Assembly: GCF_963678635.1 (NCBI RefSeq)
Contig: NC_087070.1
Coordinates: 47,535,467-47,599,466 of the forward strand
Origin: Symsagittifera roscoffensis
Taxonomy: Eukaryota > Xenacoelomorpha > Acoela > Convolutidae
Length of the DNA: 64,000 bases
Direction: 5' to 3'
Each line of letters begins with the position of its first letter. Positions within the stretch are counted from its first letter, which is position 1. The position numbers were made by a program, and so were the translations under genes. Shown here in pieces: positions 26,381 to 42,060 of this stretch. The notes beneath the pieces were generated by a model. That model had not been told where the DNA came from. It saw only the letters and a program-made list of their open reading frames with translations, and did not search any database.

Positions 26381-27154
26381 AGACATATGCTTGTCCATGC
26401 AACATCACGCTTCATAAACAAATGACAAATAAAAACAGTTTGTGTTCGCCAAAAATTATCGAGAATTGTAAGCTGATTCGAAAATGAGATAAAATTCAAC
26501 AGACAAAGGGAAGAATTTAATTTAGATTGAGACGTTTTCAATTTTTGTAGCGAAACTCAAGCCAGGAAAAATTGTAAAGACGAAAAAAAAACAATCTAGG
26601 TCGAAATCGTTGAGATCAGCCAAAAAAACATCACAAGGACGAGATGAATTAGGAAATTATCAAATTAAAGTATTGAGTTTCATCAAGCGAAGACAATACA
26701 AATATCAACAATCACAAGTTCGAAAACTGATTCAGTTATGGGTGTCTTCATTAGTTCAGACATATGCTTGTCCATGCAACATCACGCTTCTTAAAAAATT
26801 GATGAACAAAAACCGTTTTTGTACTTCAAAAAATAGAGGGGACCGTGAGCTTAAGTCAGAAGAGATATAAATATCAACAGACACAGGAAAAAAGTTATTT
26901 AGTTGAGACGTTTTCAAAATTTCTAGCGAATTTCAAGACAGGAGAAATTGTAAGGACAAATATAGCGATCTAAATCGAAATCGTTTCCGATAACTCAGGC
27001 ATACATGTACGCGCAATTACAAACTTCATAGACAGAGATCAGCCAGAAATCACTCAAGGACGAGACAATATAAGAAATTTTCAAAATTAGTCTTGAATTT
27101 CATCAAGCGAAAACAATACAGATATGAAAAATCACATGTTCGAAATCTGATTCA

Positions 27155-28464
27155 GTTATGGGTGAACTCATTAGTTCAGACATATGCTTGTCAATGCAAC
27201 ATCACGCTTCATAAACAAATGACAAACAAAAACAGTTTGTGTTCGCCAAAAATTATTGAGAATTGTAAGCTGATTCGAAAATGAGATAAAACTCAACAGA
27301 CAAAGGGAAGAAATTAATTTAGATTGAGAAGTTTTCAATTTTTGTAGCGAAATTCAAGCCAGGAAAAATTGTAAAGACGAAAATCACGATCTAGGTCGAA
27401 ATCGTCAAGATCAGCCAAAAAAGACATCACAAGGACGAAATGAATTAGGAAATTATCAAATTAAAGTATTGAGTTTCATCAAGCAAAGACAATACAAATA
27501 TCAACAATCACAAGTTCGAAAACTGATTCAGTTATGGGTGTCTTCATTAGTTCAGACATATGCTTGTCCATGCAACATCACGCTTCATAAACAAATGATG
27601 AACAAAAACCGTTTTTGTACTTCAAAAAGTAGAGGGGACCGTGAGCTTAACTCAGAAGAGATATAAATATCAACAAAGGGAAAAAAATTATTTAGTTGAG
27701 ACGTTTTCAAAATTTCTAGCGAACTTCAAGACAGGAGAAATTATAAGGACAAATATAGCGATCTAAATCGAAATTGTTTCCGATAACTCAGTCATGCATG
27801 TACACGCAATTACAAACTTCATAGACAGAGATCAGCCAAAAACCACTCACGGACGAAATGAATTAGGAAATTATCAAATTAAAGTATTGAGTTTCATCAT
27901 GCGAAGACAATACAAATATCAACAATCACATGTTCGAAAACTGATTCAGTTATGGGTGAACTCATTAGTTCAGACATATGCTTGTCAATGCAACATCACG
28001 CTTCATAAACAAATGACAAACAAAAACAGTTTGTGTTCGCCAAAAATTATTGAGAATTGTAAGCTGATTCGAAAATGAGATAAAACTCAACAGACAAAGG
28101 GAAGAAATTAATTTAGATTGAGAAGTTTTCAATTTTTGTAGCGAAATTCAAGCCAGGAAAAATTGTAAAGACGAAAATCACGATCTAGGTCGAAATCGTC
28201 AAGATCAGCCAAAAAAGACATCACAAGGACGAAATGAATTAGGAAATTATCAAATTAAAGTATTGAGTTTCATCAAGCAAAGACAATACAAATATCAACA
28301 ATCACAAGTTCGAAAACTGATTCAGTTATGGGTGTCTTCATTAGTTCAGACATATGCTTGTCCATGCAACATCACGCTTCATAAACAAATGATGAACAAA
28401 AACCGTTTTTGTACTTCAAAAAGTAGAGGGGACCGTGAGCTTAACTCAGAAGAGATATAAATAT
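27155..28464 (+). repeat. 794-bp two-monomer tandem duplication
   Basis: 27155-27670 matches 27949-28464 at an offset of 794 bp and shares the rare core variant TTGTCAATGCAAC at both sites. The stretch between them carries other monomer sequence. Confidence 0.8.
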
Positions 28465-29459
28465 CAACAGACAAAGGAAAAAAGTTATTTAGTTGAGACG
28501 TTTTCAAAATTTCTAGCGAATTTCAAGACAGGAGAAATTGTAAGGACAAATATAGCTATCTAAATCGAAATCGTTTCCGATAACTCAGGCATACACTTAC
28601 GCGCAATTACAAACTTCATAGACAGAGATCAGCCAGCAAACCACTCAAGGACGAGACAATATAAGAAATTTTCAAAATTAGTCTTGAATTTCATCAAGCG
28701 AAAACAATACAGATATGAAAAATCACATGTTCGAAATCTGATTCAGTTATGGGTGTCTTCATTAGTTCAGACATATGCTTGTCCATGCAACATCACGCTT
28801 CATAAAAAAATGACAAACAAAAACAGTTTGTGTTCAGCAAAAATTATCGAGAATTGTAAGCTGATTCGAAATTGAGATGAAATTCAACAGACAAAGGGAA
28901 GAAATTATTTTAGATTGAGACGTTTTCAATTTTTGTAGCGAAATTCAAGCCAGGAAAAAATGTAAAGACGAAAATAACGATCTAGGTCGAAATCGTCAAG
29001 ATCAGCCAAAAAAGACATCACAAGGTCGAAATGAATTAGGAAATAATCAAATTAAAGTATTGAGTTTCATCAAGCGAAGACAATACAAATATCAACAATC
29101 ACATGTTCGAAAACTGATTCATTTATGGGTGTCTTCATTAGTTCAGACATATGCTTGTCCATGCAACATCACGCTTCATAAACAAATGATGAACAAAAAC
29201 CGTTTTTGTACTTCAAAAACTAGAGGGGACCTTGAGCTTAAGTCAGAAGAGATATAAATATCAACAAAGGGAAAAAAATTATTTAGTTGAGACGTTTTCA
29301 AAATTTCTAGCGAACTTCAAGACAGGAGAAATTATAAGGACAAATATAGCGATCTAAATCGAAATTGTTTCCGATAACTCAGTCATGCATGTACACGCAA
29401 TTACAAACTTCATAGACAGAGATCAGCCAAAAACCACTCACGGACGAAATGAATTAGGA

Positions 29460-32400
29460 AATTATCAAATTAAAGTATTGAGTTTCATCATGCGAAGACA
29501 ATACAAATATCAACAATCACATGTTCGAAAACTGATTCAGTTATGTGTGTCTTCATAAGTTCAGACATATGCTTGTCCATGCAAGATCACGCTTCATAAA
29601 CAAATGACAAACAAAAACAGTTTGTGTTCACCAATCGAGAATTGTAAGCTGATTCAAAATTGATATAAAATTCAACAGACACAGGGAAGAATTTAATTTA
29701 GATTGAGACGTTTTCAATTTTTGCAGCGAAATTCAAGCCAGAAAAAATTGTAACGACAAAAATAACGATCTAGGTCGAAATCGTCAAGATCAGCCAAAAA
29801 AAACAACACAAGGACGAGATAAAGTAAGAAATTTTCAAAATAAGTATTGAATTTCATCAAGCGAAGACAATACAGATATGAAAAATCACATGTTCGAAAC
29901 CTGATTCAGTTATGGGTGTCTTCATTAGTTCAGACATATGCTTGTCCATGCAACATCACGCTTCATAAACAAATGACAAACAAAAACAGTTTGTGTTCGC
30001 CAAAAATTATCGATAAGTGTAAGCTGATTCGAAAATGAGATAAAATTCAACAGACAAAGGGAAGAAATTATTTTAGATTGAGACGTTTTCAATTTTTGTA
30101 GCGAAATTCAAGCCAGGAAAAATTGTGAAGACGAAAAAAAAACAATCTAGGTGGAAATCGTTGAGATCAGCCAAAATAACATCACAAGGACGAGATGAAT
30201 TAGGAAATTATCAAATTAAACTACTGAGTTTCATCAAGCGAAGACAATACAAATATCAACAATCAAATGTTTGAAAACTGATTCAATTATGGGTGTCTTC
30301 ATTAGTTCAGACATATGCTTGTCCATGCAACATCACGCTTCATAAACAAATGATGAACAAAAATCGTTTTTGTACTTCAAAAAGTAGAGGGGACCTTGAG
30401 CTTAAGTCAGAAGAGATATAAATATCAACAGACAAAGGGAAAAAAGTTATTTAGTTGAGACGTTTTTCAAATTTCTAGCGAATTTCAAGACAGGAAAAAT
30501 TGTAAAGACGAAAATAACGATCTAGGTCGAAATCGTCAAGATCAGCCAAAAAAAAACATCACAAGGACGAGATGAATTAGGAAATTATCAAATTAAAGTA
30601 TTGAGTTTCATCAAGCGAAGAAAATACAAATATCAACAATCAGATGTTCGAAAACTGATTCAGTTATGGGTGTCTTCATTAGTTCAGACATATGCTTGTC
30701 CATGCAACATCACGCATCATAAACAAATGATGAACAAAAACTGTTTTTGTACTTCAAAAAGTAGAGGGGACCTTGAGCTAAGTCAGAAGAGATATAAATT
30801 TCAACAGACAAAGGGAAAAAGATTATTTAGTTGAGAAGTTTCCAAAATTTCTAGCGAATTTCAAGACTGGAGAAAATGTAAGGACAAATATCGCGATCTA
30901 GATCGAAATCGTTTCCGATAACTCAGGCTTGCATGTACACGCAGTAAAAAAACTTCATAGACAGAGATCAGCCAAAAACCACTCAAGGACGAAATAAATT
31001 AAGAAATTTTCATTATTAGTATTGAATTTCATCAAGCGAAGACAATACCGACATGAAAATCACATGTTCGAAAACTGATTCAGTTATGGATGTCTTGATT
31101 AGTTCAGACATATGCTTGTCCATGCAACATCACGCTTCATAAACAAATGACAAACAAAAACAGTTTGAGTTCGCCAAAAATTATTGAGAATTGTGAGCCG
31201 ATTCGAAAATGAGATAAAATTCAACAGGCAAAGGGAAGAAACTAATTTAGATTAAGACGTTTTCAATTTTTGCAGCGAAATTCAAGCCAGGAAAAATTGT
31301 AAAGACGAAAAAAACAATCCAGGTCGAAATCGTTGAGATCAGCCAAAAAAACAACACAAGGACGAGATAAAGTACGAAATTTTCAAAATAAGTATTGAAT
31401 TTCATCAAGCGAAGACAATACAGATATGAAAAAATCACATGTTCGAAACCTGATTCAGTTATGGGTGTCTTCATTAGTTCAGACATATGCTTGTCCATGG
31501 AACATCGCGCTTCATAAACAAATGACAAACAAAAACAGTTTGTGCTCGCCAATAGAGAATTGTAAGCTGATTCGAAATTGATATAAAATTCAACAGACAA
31601 AGGGTAGAATTTAATTTAGATTGAGACGTTTTCAATTTTTGCAGCGAAATTCAAGCCAGAAAAAATTGTTAAGACAAAAATAACGATTTAGGTCGAAATC
31701 GTCAAGATCAGCCAAAAAAACAACACAAGGACGAGATAAAGTAAGAAATTTTCAAAATAAGTATTGAATTTCATCAAGCGAAGACAATACAGATATGAAA
31801 AAATCACATGTTCGAAACCTGATTCAGTTGTGGGTGTCTTCATTAGTTCAGACATATGCTTGTCCATGCAACATCACGCTTCATAAACAAATGACAAACA
31901 AAAACAGTTTGAGTTCGCCAAAAATTATCGAGAATTGTGAGCCGATTCGCAAATGATATAAAATTCAACAGGCAAAGGGAAGAAACTAATTTAGATTAAG
32001 ACGTTTTCAATTTTTGCAGCGAAATTCAAGCCAGGAAAAATTGTAAAGACGAAAAAAACAATCCAGGTCGAAATCGTTGAGATCAGCCAAAAAAAACAAC
32101 ACAAGGACGAGATAAAGTACGAAATTTTCAAAATAAGTATTGAATTTCATCAAGCGAAGACAATACAGATATGAAAAAATCACATGTTCGAAACTTGATT
32201 CAGTTATGGGTGTCTTCATTAGTTCAGACATATGCTTGTCCATGCAACATCACGCTTCATAAACAAATGACAAACAAAAACAGTTTGAGTTCGCCAAAAA
32301 TTATCGAGAATTGTGAGCCGATTCGAAAATGAGATAAAATTCAACAGGCAGAGGGAAGAAATTAATTTAGATTGAGACGTTTTCAATTTTTGCAGCGAAA

Positions 32401-35400
32401 ATCAAACCAGGAAAAATTGTAAAGACGAAAAAAACAATCTAGGTCGAAATCGTTGAGATCAGCCAAAAAAACAACACAAGGACGAGATAAAGTACGAAAT
32501 TTTCAAAATAAGTATTGAATTTCATCAAGCGAAGACAATACAGATATGAAAAATCACATGTTCGAAACCTGATTCAGTATTGGGTGTCTTCATTAGTTCA
32601 GACATATGCTTCTCCATGCAACATCACGCTTCATAAACAAATGACAAACAATAACAGTTTGTTTTCGCCAAAAATTATCGAGAATTGTAAGCTGATTCGA
32701 AAATGAGATAAAAATCAACAGACAGAGGGAAAAAATTTATTTAGATTGACACGTTTCCAATTTTGTAGCGAAATTCAAGCCAGGAAAAATTGTGAAGACG
32801 AAAAAAAAACAATCTAGGTCGAAATCGTTGAGATCAGCCAAAAAAGAACATCACAAGGAAGAGATGAATTAGGAAATTATCAAATTAAAGTATTGAGTTT
32901 CATCATGCGAAGACAATACAAATATCAACAATCACATGTTCGAAAACTGATTCAGTTATGGGTGTCTTCATAAGTTCAGACATATGCTTGTCCATGCAAG
33001 ATCACGCTTCATAAACAAATGACAAACCAAAACAGTTTGTGTTCACCAATCGAGAATTGTAAGCTGATTCGAAATTGATATAAAATTCAACAGACACAGG
33101 GAAGAATTTAATTTAGATTGAGACGTTTTCAATTTTTGCAGCGAAATTCAAGCCAGAAAAAATTGTAACGACAAAAATAACGATCTAGGTCGAAATCGTC
33201 AAGATCAGCCAAAAAAAACAACACAAGGACGAGATAAAGTAAGAAATTTTCAAAATAAGTATTGAATTTCATCAAGCGAAGACAATACAGATATGAAAAA
33301 TCACATGTTCGAAACCTGATTCAGTTATTGGTGTCTTCATTAGTTCAGACATATGCTTGTCCATGCAACATCACGCTTCATAAACAAATGACAAACAAAA
33401 ACAGTTTGTGTTCGCCAAAAATTATCGATAAGTGTAAGCTGATTCGAAAATGAGATAAAATTCAACAGACAAAGGGAAGAAATTATTTTAGATTGAGACG
33501 TTTTCAATTTTTGTAGCGAAATTCAAGCCAGGAAAAATTGTAAAGACGAAAAAAAAACAATCTAGGTGGAAATCGTTGAGATCAGCCAAAATAACATCAC
33601 AAGGACGAGATGAATTAGGAAATTATCAAATTAAACTACTGAGTTTCATCAAGCGAAGACAATACAAATATCAACAATCAAATGTTTGAAAACTGATTCA
33701 ATTATGGGTGTCTTCATTAGTTCAGACATATGCTTGTCCATGCAACATCACGCTTCATAAACAAATGATGAACAAAAATCGTTTTTGTACTTCAAAAAGT
33801 AGAGGGGACCTTGAGCTTAAGTCAGAAGAGATATAAATATCAACAGACAAAGGGAAAAAAGTTATTTAGTTGAGACGTTTTTCAAATTTCTAGCGAATTT
33901 CAAGACAGGAAAAATTGTAAAGACGAAAATAACGATCTAGGTCGAAATCGTCAAGATCAGCCAAAAAAAACATCACAAGGACGAGATGAATTAGGAAATT
34001 ATCAAATTAAAGTATTGAGTTTCATCAAGCGAAGACAATACAAATATCAACAATCAAATGTTTGAAAACTGATTCAATTATGGGTGTCTTCATTAGTTCA
34101 GACATATGCTTGTCCATGCAACATCACGCATCATAAACAAATGATGAACAAAAACTGTTTTTGTACTTCAAAAAGTAGAGGGGACCTTGAGCTAAGTCAG
34201 AAGAGATATAAATATCAACAGACAAAGGGAAAAAGATTATTTAGTTGAGAAGTTTCCAAAATTTCTAGCGAATTTCAAGACTGGAGAAATTGTAAGGACA
34301 AATATCGCGATCTAGATCGAAATCGTTTCCGATAACTCAGGCTTGCATGTACACGCAGTAAAAAAACTTCATAGACAGAGATCAGCCAAAAACCACTCAA
34401 GGACGAAATAAATTAAGAAATTTTCAAAATTAGTATTGAATTTCATCAAGCGAAGACAATACCGACATGAAAATCACATGTTCGAAAACTGATTCAGTTA
34501 TGGATGTCTTGATTAGTTCAGACATATGCTTGTCCATGGAACATCGCGCTTCATAAACAAATGACAAACAAAAACAGTTTGTGCTCGCCAATAGAGAATT
34601 GTAAGCTGATTCGAAATTGATATAAAATTCAACAGACAAAGGGAAGAATTTAATTTAGATTGAGACGTTTTCAATTTTTGCAGCGAAATTCAAGCCAGAA
34701 AAAATTGTTAAGACAAAAATAACGATTTAGGTCGAAATCGTCAAGATCAGCCAAAAAAACAACACAAGGACGAGATAAAGTAAGAAATTTTCAAAATAAG
34801 TATTGAATTTCATCAAGCGAAGACAATACAGATATGAAAAAATCACATGTTCGAAACCTGATTCAGTTGTGGGTGTCTTCATTAGTTCAGACATATGCTT
34901 GTCCATGCAACATCACGCTTCATAAACAAATGACAAACAAAAAAAGTTTGAGTTCGCCAAAAATTATCGAGAATTGTGAGCCGATTCGAAAATGAGATAA
35001 AATTCAACAGGCAAAGGGAAGAAATTAATTTAGATTAAGACGTTTTCAATTTTTGCAGCGAAATTCAAGCCAGGAAAAATTGTAAAGACGAAAAAAACAA
35101 TCCAGGTCGAAATCGTTGAGATCAGCCAAAAAAACAACACAAGGACGAGATAAAGTACGAAATTTTCAAAATAAGTATTGAATTTCATCAAGCGAAGACA
35201 ATACAGATATGAAAAAATCACATGTTCGAAACCTGATTCAGTTATGGGTGTCTTCATTAGTTCAGACATATGCTTGTCCATGCAACATCACGCTTCATAA
35301 ACAAATGACAAACAAAAACAGTTTGAGTTCGCCAAAAATTATCGAGAATTGTGAGCCGATTCGAAAATGAGATAAAATTCAACAGGCAGAGGGAAGAAAT

Positions 35401-35925
35401 TAATTTAGATTGAGACGTTTTCAATTTTTGCAGCGAAAATCAAACCAGGAAAAATTGTAAAGACGAAAAAAAAACAATCTAGGTCGAAATCGTTGAGATC
35501 AGCCAAAAAAACAACACAAGGACGAGATAAAGTACGAAATTTTCAAAATAAGTATTGAATTTCATCAAGCGAAGACAATACAGATATGAAAAATCACATG
35601 TTCGAAACCTGATTCAGTATTGGGTGTCTTCATTAGTTCAGACATATGCTTCTCCATGCAACATCACGCTTCATAAACAAATGACAAACAATAACAGTTT
35701 GTTTTCGCCAAAAATTATCGAGAATTGTAAGCTGATTCGAAAATGAGATAAAAATCAACAGACAGAGGGAAAAAATTTATTTAGATTGACACGTTTCCAA
35801 TTTTGTAGCGAAATTCAAGCCAGGAAAAATTGTGAAGACGAAAAAAAAACAATCTAGGTCGAAATCGTTGAGATCAGCCAAAAAAGAACATCACAAGGAC
35901 GAGATGAATTAGGAAATTATCAAAT
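29460..35925 (+). repeat. 3.0/3.4-kb segmental tandem duplication
   Basis: About 29,460-31,125 matches 32,880-34,540 (offset near 3,414) and about 31,497-32,880 matches 34,537-35,925 (offset 3,040). The difference equals one monomer: the first copy holds an extra unit at about 31,126-31,496. Shared markers include CTTGCATGTACACGCAG (30,929 and 34,342), the TGTCTTGATTAG core variant, and the pair CAGTATTGGG with GCTTCTCC. Confidence 0.85.
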
Positions 35926-36989
35926 TAAGTATTGAGTTTCATCAAGCGAAGACAATACAAATATCAACAATCACATGTTCGAAAACTGATTCAGTTATGG
36001 GTGTCTTCATTAGTTCAGACATATGCTTGTCCATGCAACATCACGCTTCATAAACAAATGACAAACAAAAACATTTTGTGTTTGCCAAAAATTATCGAGA
36101 ATTGTAAGCTGATTCGAAAATGAGATAAAATTCAACAGACAAAGGGAATAATTTAATTTAGATTGAGACCTTTTCAATTTTTGTAGCGAAACTCAAGCCG
36201 GTAAAAACTGTAAGGACGAAAAAAAAACAATCTAGGTCGAAATCGTTGAGATCAGCCAAAAAAACAACACAAGGACGAGATAAAGTAAGAAATTTTCAAA
36301 ATTGAATTTCATCAAGCGAAGACAATACAGATATGAAAAATCACATGTTCGAAACCTGATTCAGTTTTGGGTGTCTTCATTAGTTCAGACATATGCTTGT
36401 CCATGCAACATCACGCTTCATAAACAAATGACAAACAATAACAGTTTGTTTTCGCCAAAAATTATCGAGAATTGTAAGCTGATTCGAAAATGAGATAAAA
36501 TTCAACAGACAAAGGGAAGAAATTAATTTATATTGAGACGCTTTCAATTTTGTAGCAAAATTCAAGTCAGGAAAAATTGTAAAGACGAAAAAAATCAATC
36601 TAGGTCGAAATCGTTGAGATCAGCCAAAAAGGAACATCACAAGGACGAGATGAATTAGGAAATTATCAAAATAAAGTATTGAGTTTCATCAAGCGAAGAC
36701 AATACAAATATCAACAATCACATGTTCGAAAACTGATTCAGTTATGGGTGTCTTCATTAGTTCAGACATATGCTTGTCCATGCAACATCACGCTTCATAA
36801 ACAAATGGCAAACAAAAACAGTTTGTGTTCGCCAAAAATTATCGAGAATTGTAAGCTGATTCGAAAATGAGATAAAATTCAACGGACAAAGGGAATAATT
36901 TAATTTAGATTGAGACGTTTTCAATTTTTGTAACGAAACTCAAGCCAGGAAAAATTGTAAAGACGAAAAAAAACAATCTAGGTGGAAAT

Positions 36990-39900
36990 CGTTGAGATCA
37001 GCCAAAAAAACATCACAAGGACGAGATGACTTAGGAAATTATCAAATTGAAGTATTGAGTTTCATCAAGCGAAGACAATACAAATATCAACAATCACAGG
37101 TTCCAAAACTGATTCAGTTATGGGTGTCTTCATTAGTTCAGACATATGCTTGTCCATGCAACATCACGCTTCATAAACAAATGATGAACAAAAACCGTTT
37201 TTGTACTTCAAAAAGTAGAGGGGACCTTGAGCTTAAGTCAGAAGAGATATAAATATCAACAAAGGGAAAAAAATTATTTAGTTGAGACGTTTTCAAAATT
37301 TCTAGCGAAATTCAAGGCAGAAGAAATTTTACCGACAAACATACCGATCTAAATCGAAAGCGAAGACAATACCGACACGAAAATCACATGTTCGAAAACT
37401 GATTCAGTTATGGATGTCTTCATTAGTTCAGACATATGCTTGACCATGGAACATCACGCTTCATAAACAAATGACAAAAAAAACAGTTTGTGTCGCCAAT
37501 AGAGAATTGTAAGCTGATTCGAAATTGATATAAAATTCAACAGACAAAGGGAAGAATTTAATTTAGATCGAGACGTTTTCAATTTTTGTAACGAAACTCA
37601 AGCCAGGAAAAATTGTAAAGACGAAAAAAAACCATCTAGGTCGAAATCGTTGAGATCAGCCAAAAAAAACATCACAAGGACGAGATGAATTAGGAAATTA
37701 TCAAATTAAAGTACTGAGTTTCATCCAGCGAAGACAATACAAATATCAACAATCACATGTTAGAAAACCGATTCAGTTATTTGTGTCTTCATAAGTTCAG
37801 ACATAAGCTTGTCCATGCAACATCATGCTTCATAAACAAATGATGAACAAAAACCGTTTTTGTACTTCAAGAAGTAGAGGGGACCTTGAGCTAAGTCAGA
37901 AGAGATATAAAAATCAACAGACAAAGGGAAAAAAAGTTATTTAGTTGAGACGTTTTCAAAATTTCTAGCGAATTTCAAGACTGGAGAAATTGTAAGGACA
38001 AACATAGCGATCTAAATCGAAATCGTTTCCGATAACTCAGGCATGCATGTACACGCAGTAACAAACTTCATAGACAGAGATCAGCCAAAAACCACTCAAG
38101 GACAAAATAAATTAAGAAATTTTCAAAATTAGTATTGAATTTCATCAAGCGAAGACAATAACGACATGAAAAACACATGTTCGAAAACTGATTCAGTTAT
38201 GGATGTCTTCATTAGTTCAGACATATGCTTGTCCATGGAACATCACGCTTCATAAAAAAATGACATAAAAAACAGTTTGTGTTCGCCAATAGAGAATTGT
38301 AAGCTGATTCGAAATTGATATAAAATTCAACAGACAAAGCGAAGAATTTAATTTAGATCGAGACGTTTTCAATTTTTGCAGCGATATTCAAGCCAGAAAA
38401 AATTTAAAGACAAAATTAACGATCTAGGTCGAAATCGTCAAGATCAGCCAAAAAAAAACAACACAAGGACGAGATAAAGTAAGAAATTTTCCAAATAAGT
38501 ATTGAATTTCATCAAGCGAAGACAATATAGATATGAAAAATCACATGTTCGAAACCTGATTCAGTTATGAGTGTCTTCATTAGTTCAGACATATGCTTGT
38601 CCATGCAACATCACGCTTCATAAACAAATGACAAACAAAAACAGTTTGTGTTCGCCAAAAATTATCGAGAATTGTAAGCTGATTCGAAAATGAGATAAAA
38701 TTCAACAGACAATGGGAAGAAATTAATTTACATTGAGACGTTTTCAAATTTTGTAACGAAATTCAAGCCAGTAAAAATTTTAAAGACGAAAAAAAAAACA
38801 ATTTAGGTCGAAATCGTTGAGATCAGCCAAAAAAAACATCAGAAGGACGAGATGACTTAGGAAATTATCAAATTAAAGTATTGAGTTTCATCAAGCGAAG
38901 ACAATACAAATATCAACAATCACATGTTCCAAAACTGATTCAGTTATGGGTGTCTTCATTAGTTCAGACATATGCTTGTCCATGCAACATCACGCTTCAT
39001 AAACAAATGATGAACAAAAACCGTTTTTGTACTTCAAAAAGTAGAGGGGACCTTGAGCTTAAGTCAGAAGAGATATAAATATCAACAAAGGGAAAAAAAT
39101 TATTTAGTTGAGACGTTTTCAAAATTTCTAGCGAAATTCAAGACAGAAGAAATTTTAACGACAAACATAGCGATCTAAATCGAAAGCGAAGACAATACCG
39201 ACATGAAAATCACATGTTCGAAAACTGATTCAGTTATGGATGTCTTCATTAGTTCAGACATATGCTTGACCATGGAACATCACGCTTCATAAACAAATGA
39301 CAAAAAAAAAACAGTTTGTGTTCGCCAATAGAGAATTGTAAGCTGATTCGAAATTGATATAAAATTCAACGGACAAAGGGAAGAATTTAATTTAGATCGA
39401 GACGTTTTCAATTTTTGTAACGAAACTCAAGCCAGGAAAAATTGTAAAGACGAAAAAAAAAACAATCTAGGTCGAAATCGTTGAGATCAGCCAAAAAAAC
39501 ATCACAAGGACGAGATGACTTAGGAAATTATCAAATTGAAGTATTGAGTTTCATCAAGCGAAGACAATACAAATATCAACAATCACAGGTTCCAAAACTG
39601 ATTCAGTTATGGGTGTCTTCATTAGTTCAGACATATGCTTGACCATGGAACATCACGCTTCATAAACAAATGACAAAAAAAAACAGTTTGTGTTCGCCAA
39701 TAGAGAATTGTAAGCTGATTCGAAATTGATATAAAATTCAACGGACAAAGGGAAGAATTTAATTTAGATCGAGACGTTTTCAATTTTTGTTACGAAACTC
39801 AAGCCAGGAAAAATTGTAAAGACGAAAAAAAACAATCTAGGTCGAAATCGTTGAGATCAGCCAAAAAAACATCACAAGGACGAGATGAATTAGGAAATTA

Positions 39901-42060
39901 TCAAATTAAAGTACTGAGTTTCATCAAGCGAAGACAATACAAATATCAACAATCACATGTTAGAAAACCGATTCAGTTATTTGTGTCTTCATAAGTTCAG
40001 ACATAAGCTTGTCCATGCAACATCATGCTTCATAAACAAATGATGAACAAAAACCGTTTTTGTACTTCAAGAAGTAGAGGGGACCTTGAGCTAAGTCAGA
40101 AGAGATATAAATATCAACAGACAAAGGGAAAAAAGTTATTTAGTTGAGAGGTTTTCAAAATTTCTAGCGAATTTCAAGACTGGAGAAATTGTAAGGACAA
40201 ACATAGCGATCTAAATCGAAATCGTTTCCGATAACTCAGGCATGCACGTACACGCAGTAACAAACTTCATAGACAGAGATCAGCCAAAAACCACTCAAGG
40301 ACAAAATAAATTAAGAAAATTTCAAAATTAGTATTGAATTTCATCAAGCGAAGACAATACCGACATGAAAATCACATGTTCGAAAACTGATTCAGTTATG
40401 GATGTCTTCATTAGTTCAGACATATGCTTGTCCATGGAACATCACGCTTCATAAAAAAATGACAAAAAAACAGTTTGTGTTCGCCAATAGAGAATTGTAA
40501 GCTGATTCGAAATTGATATAAAATTCAACAGACAAAGCGAAGAATTTAATTTAGATCGAGACGTTTTCAATTTTTGCAGCGATATTCAAGCCAGAAAAAA
40601 TTTAAAGACAAAAATAACGAGCTAGGTCGAAATCGTCAAGATCAGCCAAAAAAAAACAACACAAGGACGAGATAAAGTAAAAAATTTTCCAAATAAGTAT
40701 TGAATTTCATCAAGCGAAGACAATACAGATATGAAAAATCACATGTTCGAAACCTGATTCAGTTATGGGTGTCTTCATTAGTTCAGACATATGCTTGTCC
40801 ATGCAACATCACGCTTCATAAACACGCAGTAACAAACTTCATAGACAGAGATCAGCCAAAAACCACTCAAGGACGAAATAATATAAGAAAATTTCAAATT
40901 TAGTCTTAAGTTTCATCAAGCGAAGACAATACAAATATCAACAATCACATGTTCGAAAACTGATTCAGTTATGGGTGTCTTTACTAATTCAGACATATCC
41001 TTGTCCATGCAACATCACGCTTCATAAACAAAAGACAAACAAAAACAGTTTGTGTGTTTGTGTTCGCCAATAGAGAATTGTAAGCTGATTCGAAATTGAT
41101 ATAAAATTCAACGGACAAAGGGAAGAATTTAATTTAGATCGAGACGGTTTCAATTTTTGTAACGAAACTCAAGCCAGGAAAAATTGTAAAGACGAAAAAA
41201 AAACAATCTAGGTCGAAATCGTTGAGATCAGCCAAAAAAACATCACAAGGACGAGATGACTTAGTAAATTATCAAATTGAAGTATTGAGTTTCATCAAGC
41301 GAAGACAATACAAATATCAACAATCACAGGTTCCAAAACTGATTCAGTTATGGGTGTCTTCATTAGTTCAGACATATGCTTGACCATGGAACATCACGCT
41401 TCATAAACAAATGACAAAAAAAACAGTTTGTGTTCGCCAATAGAGAATTGTAAGCTGATTCGAAATTGATATAAAATTCAACGGACAAAGGGAAGAATTT
41501 AATTTAGATCGAGACGTTTTCAATTTTTGTTACGAAACTCAAGCCAGGAAAAATTGTAAAGACGAAAAAAAAACAATCTAGGTCGAAATCGTTGAGATCA
41601 GCCAAAAAAACATCACAAGGACGAGATGACTTAGGAAATTATCAAATTAAAGTATTGAGTTTCATCAAGCGAAGACAATACAAATATCAACAATCACATG
41701 TTCCAAAACTGATTCAGTTATGGGTGTCTTCATTAGTTCAGACATATGCTTGTCCATGCAACATCACGCTTCATAAACAAATGATGAACAAAAACCGTTT
41801 TGTACTTCAAAAAGTAGAGGGGACCTTGAGCTTAAGTCAGAAGAGATATAAATATCAACAAAGGGAAAAAAGTTATTTAGTTGAGACGTTTTCAAAATTT
41901 CTAGCGAAATTCAAGACAGAAGAAATTTTAACGACAAACATAGCGATCTAAATCGAAAGCGTTTCCGATAACTCAGGCATGCATGTACACGCAATTACAA
42001 ACTTCATAGACAGAGATCAGCCAAAAACCACTCAAGGACAAAATAAATTAAGAAATTTTC
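36990..42060 (+). repeat. Mosaic block of repeatedly duplicated monomers
   Basis: Several rare markers recur here at irregular spacing. TGACCATGGAACATCAC lies at about 37,440, 39,269, 39,640 and 41,379, ACAGGTTCCAAAACTG at about 37,095, 39,583 and 41,325, and TTAGAAAACCGATTC at about 37,761 and 39,959. The pattern needs several overlapping duplications or conversions, not one clean higher-order repeat. Confidence 0.75.
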
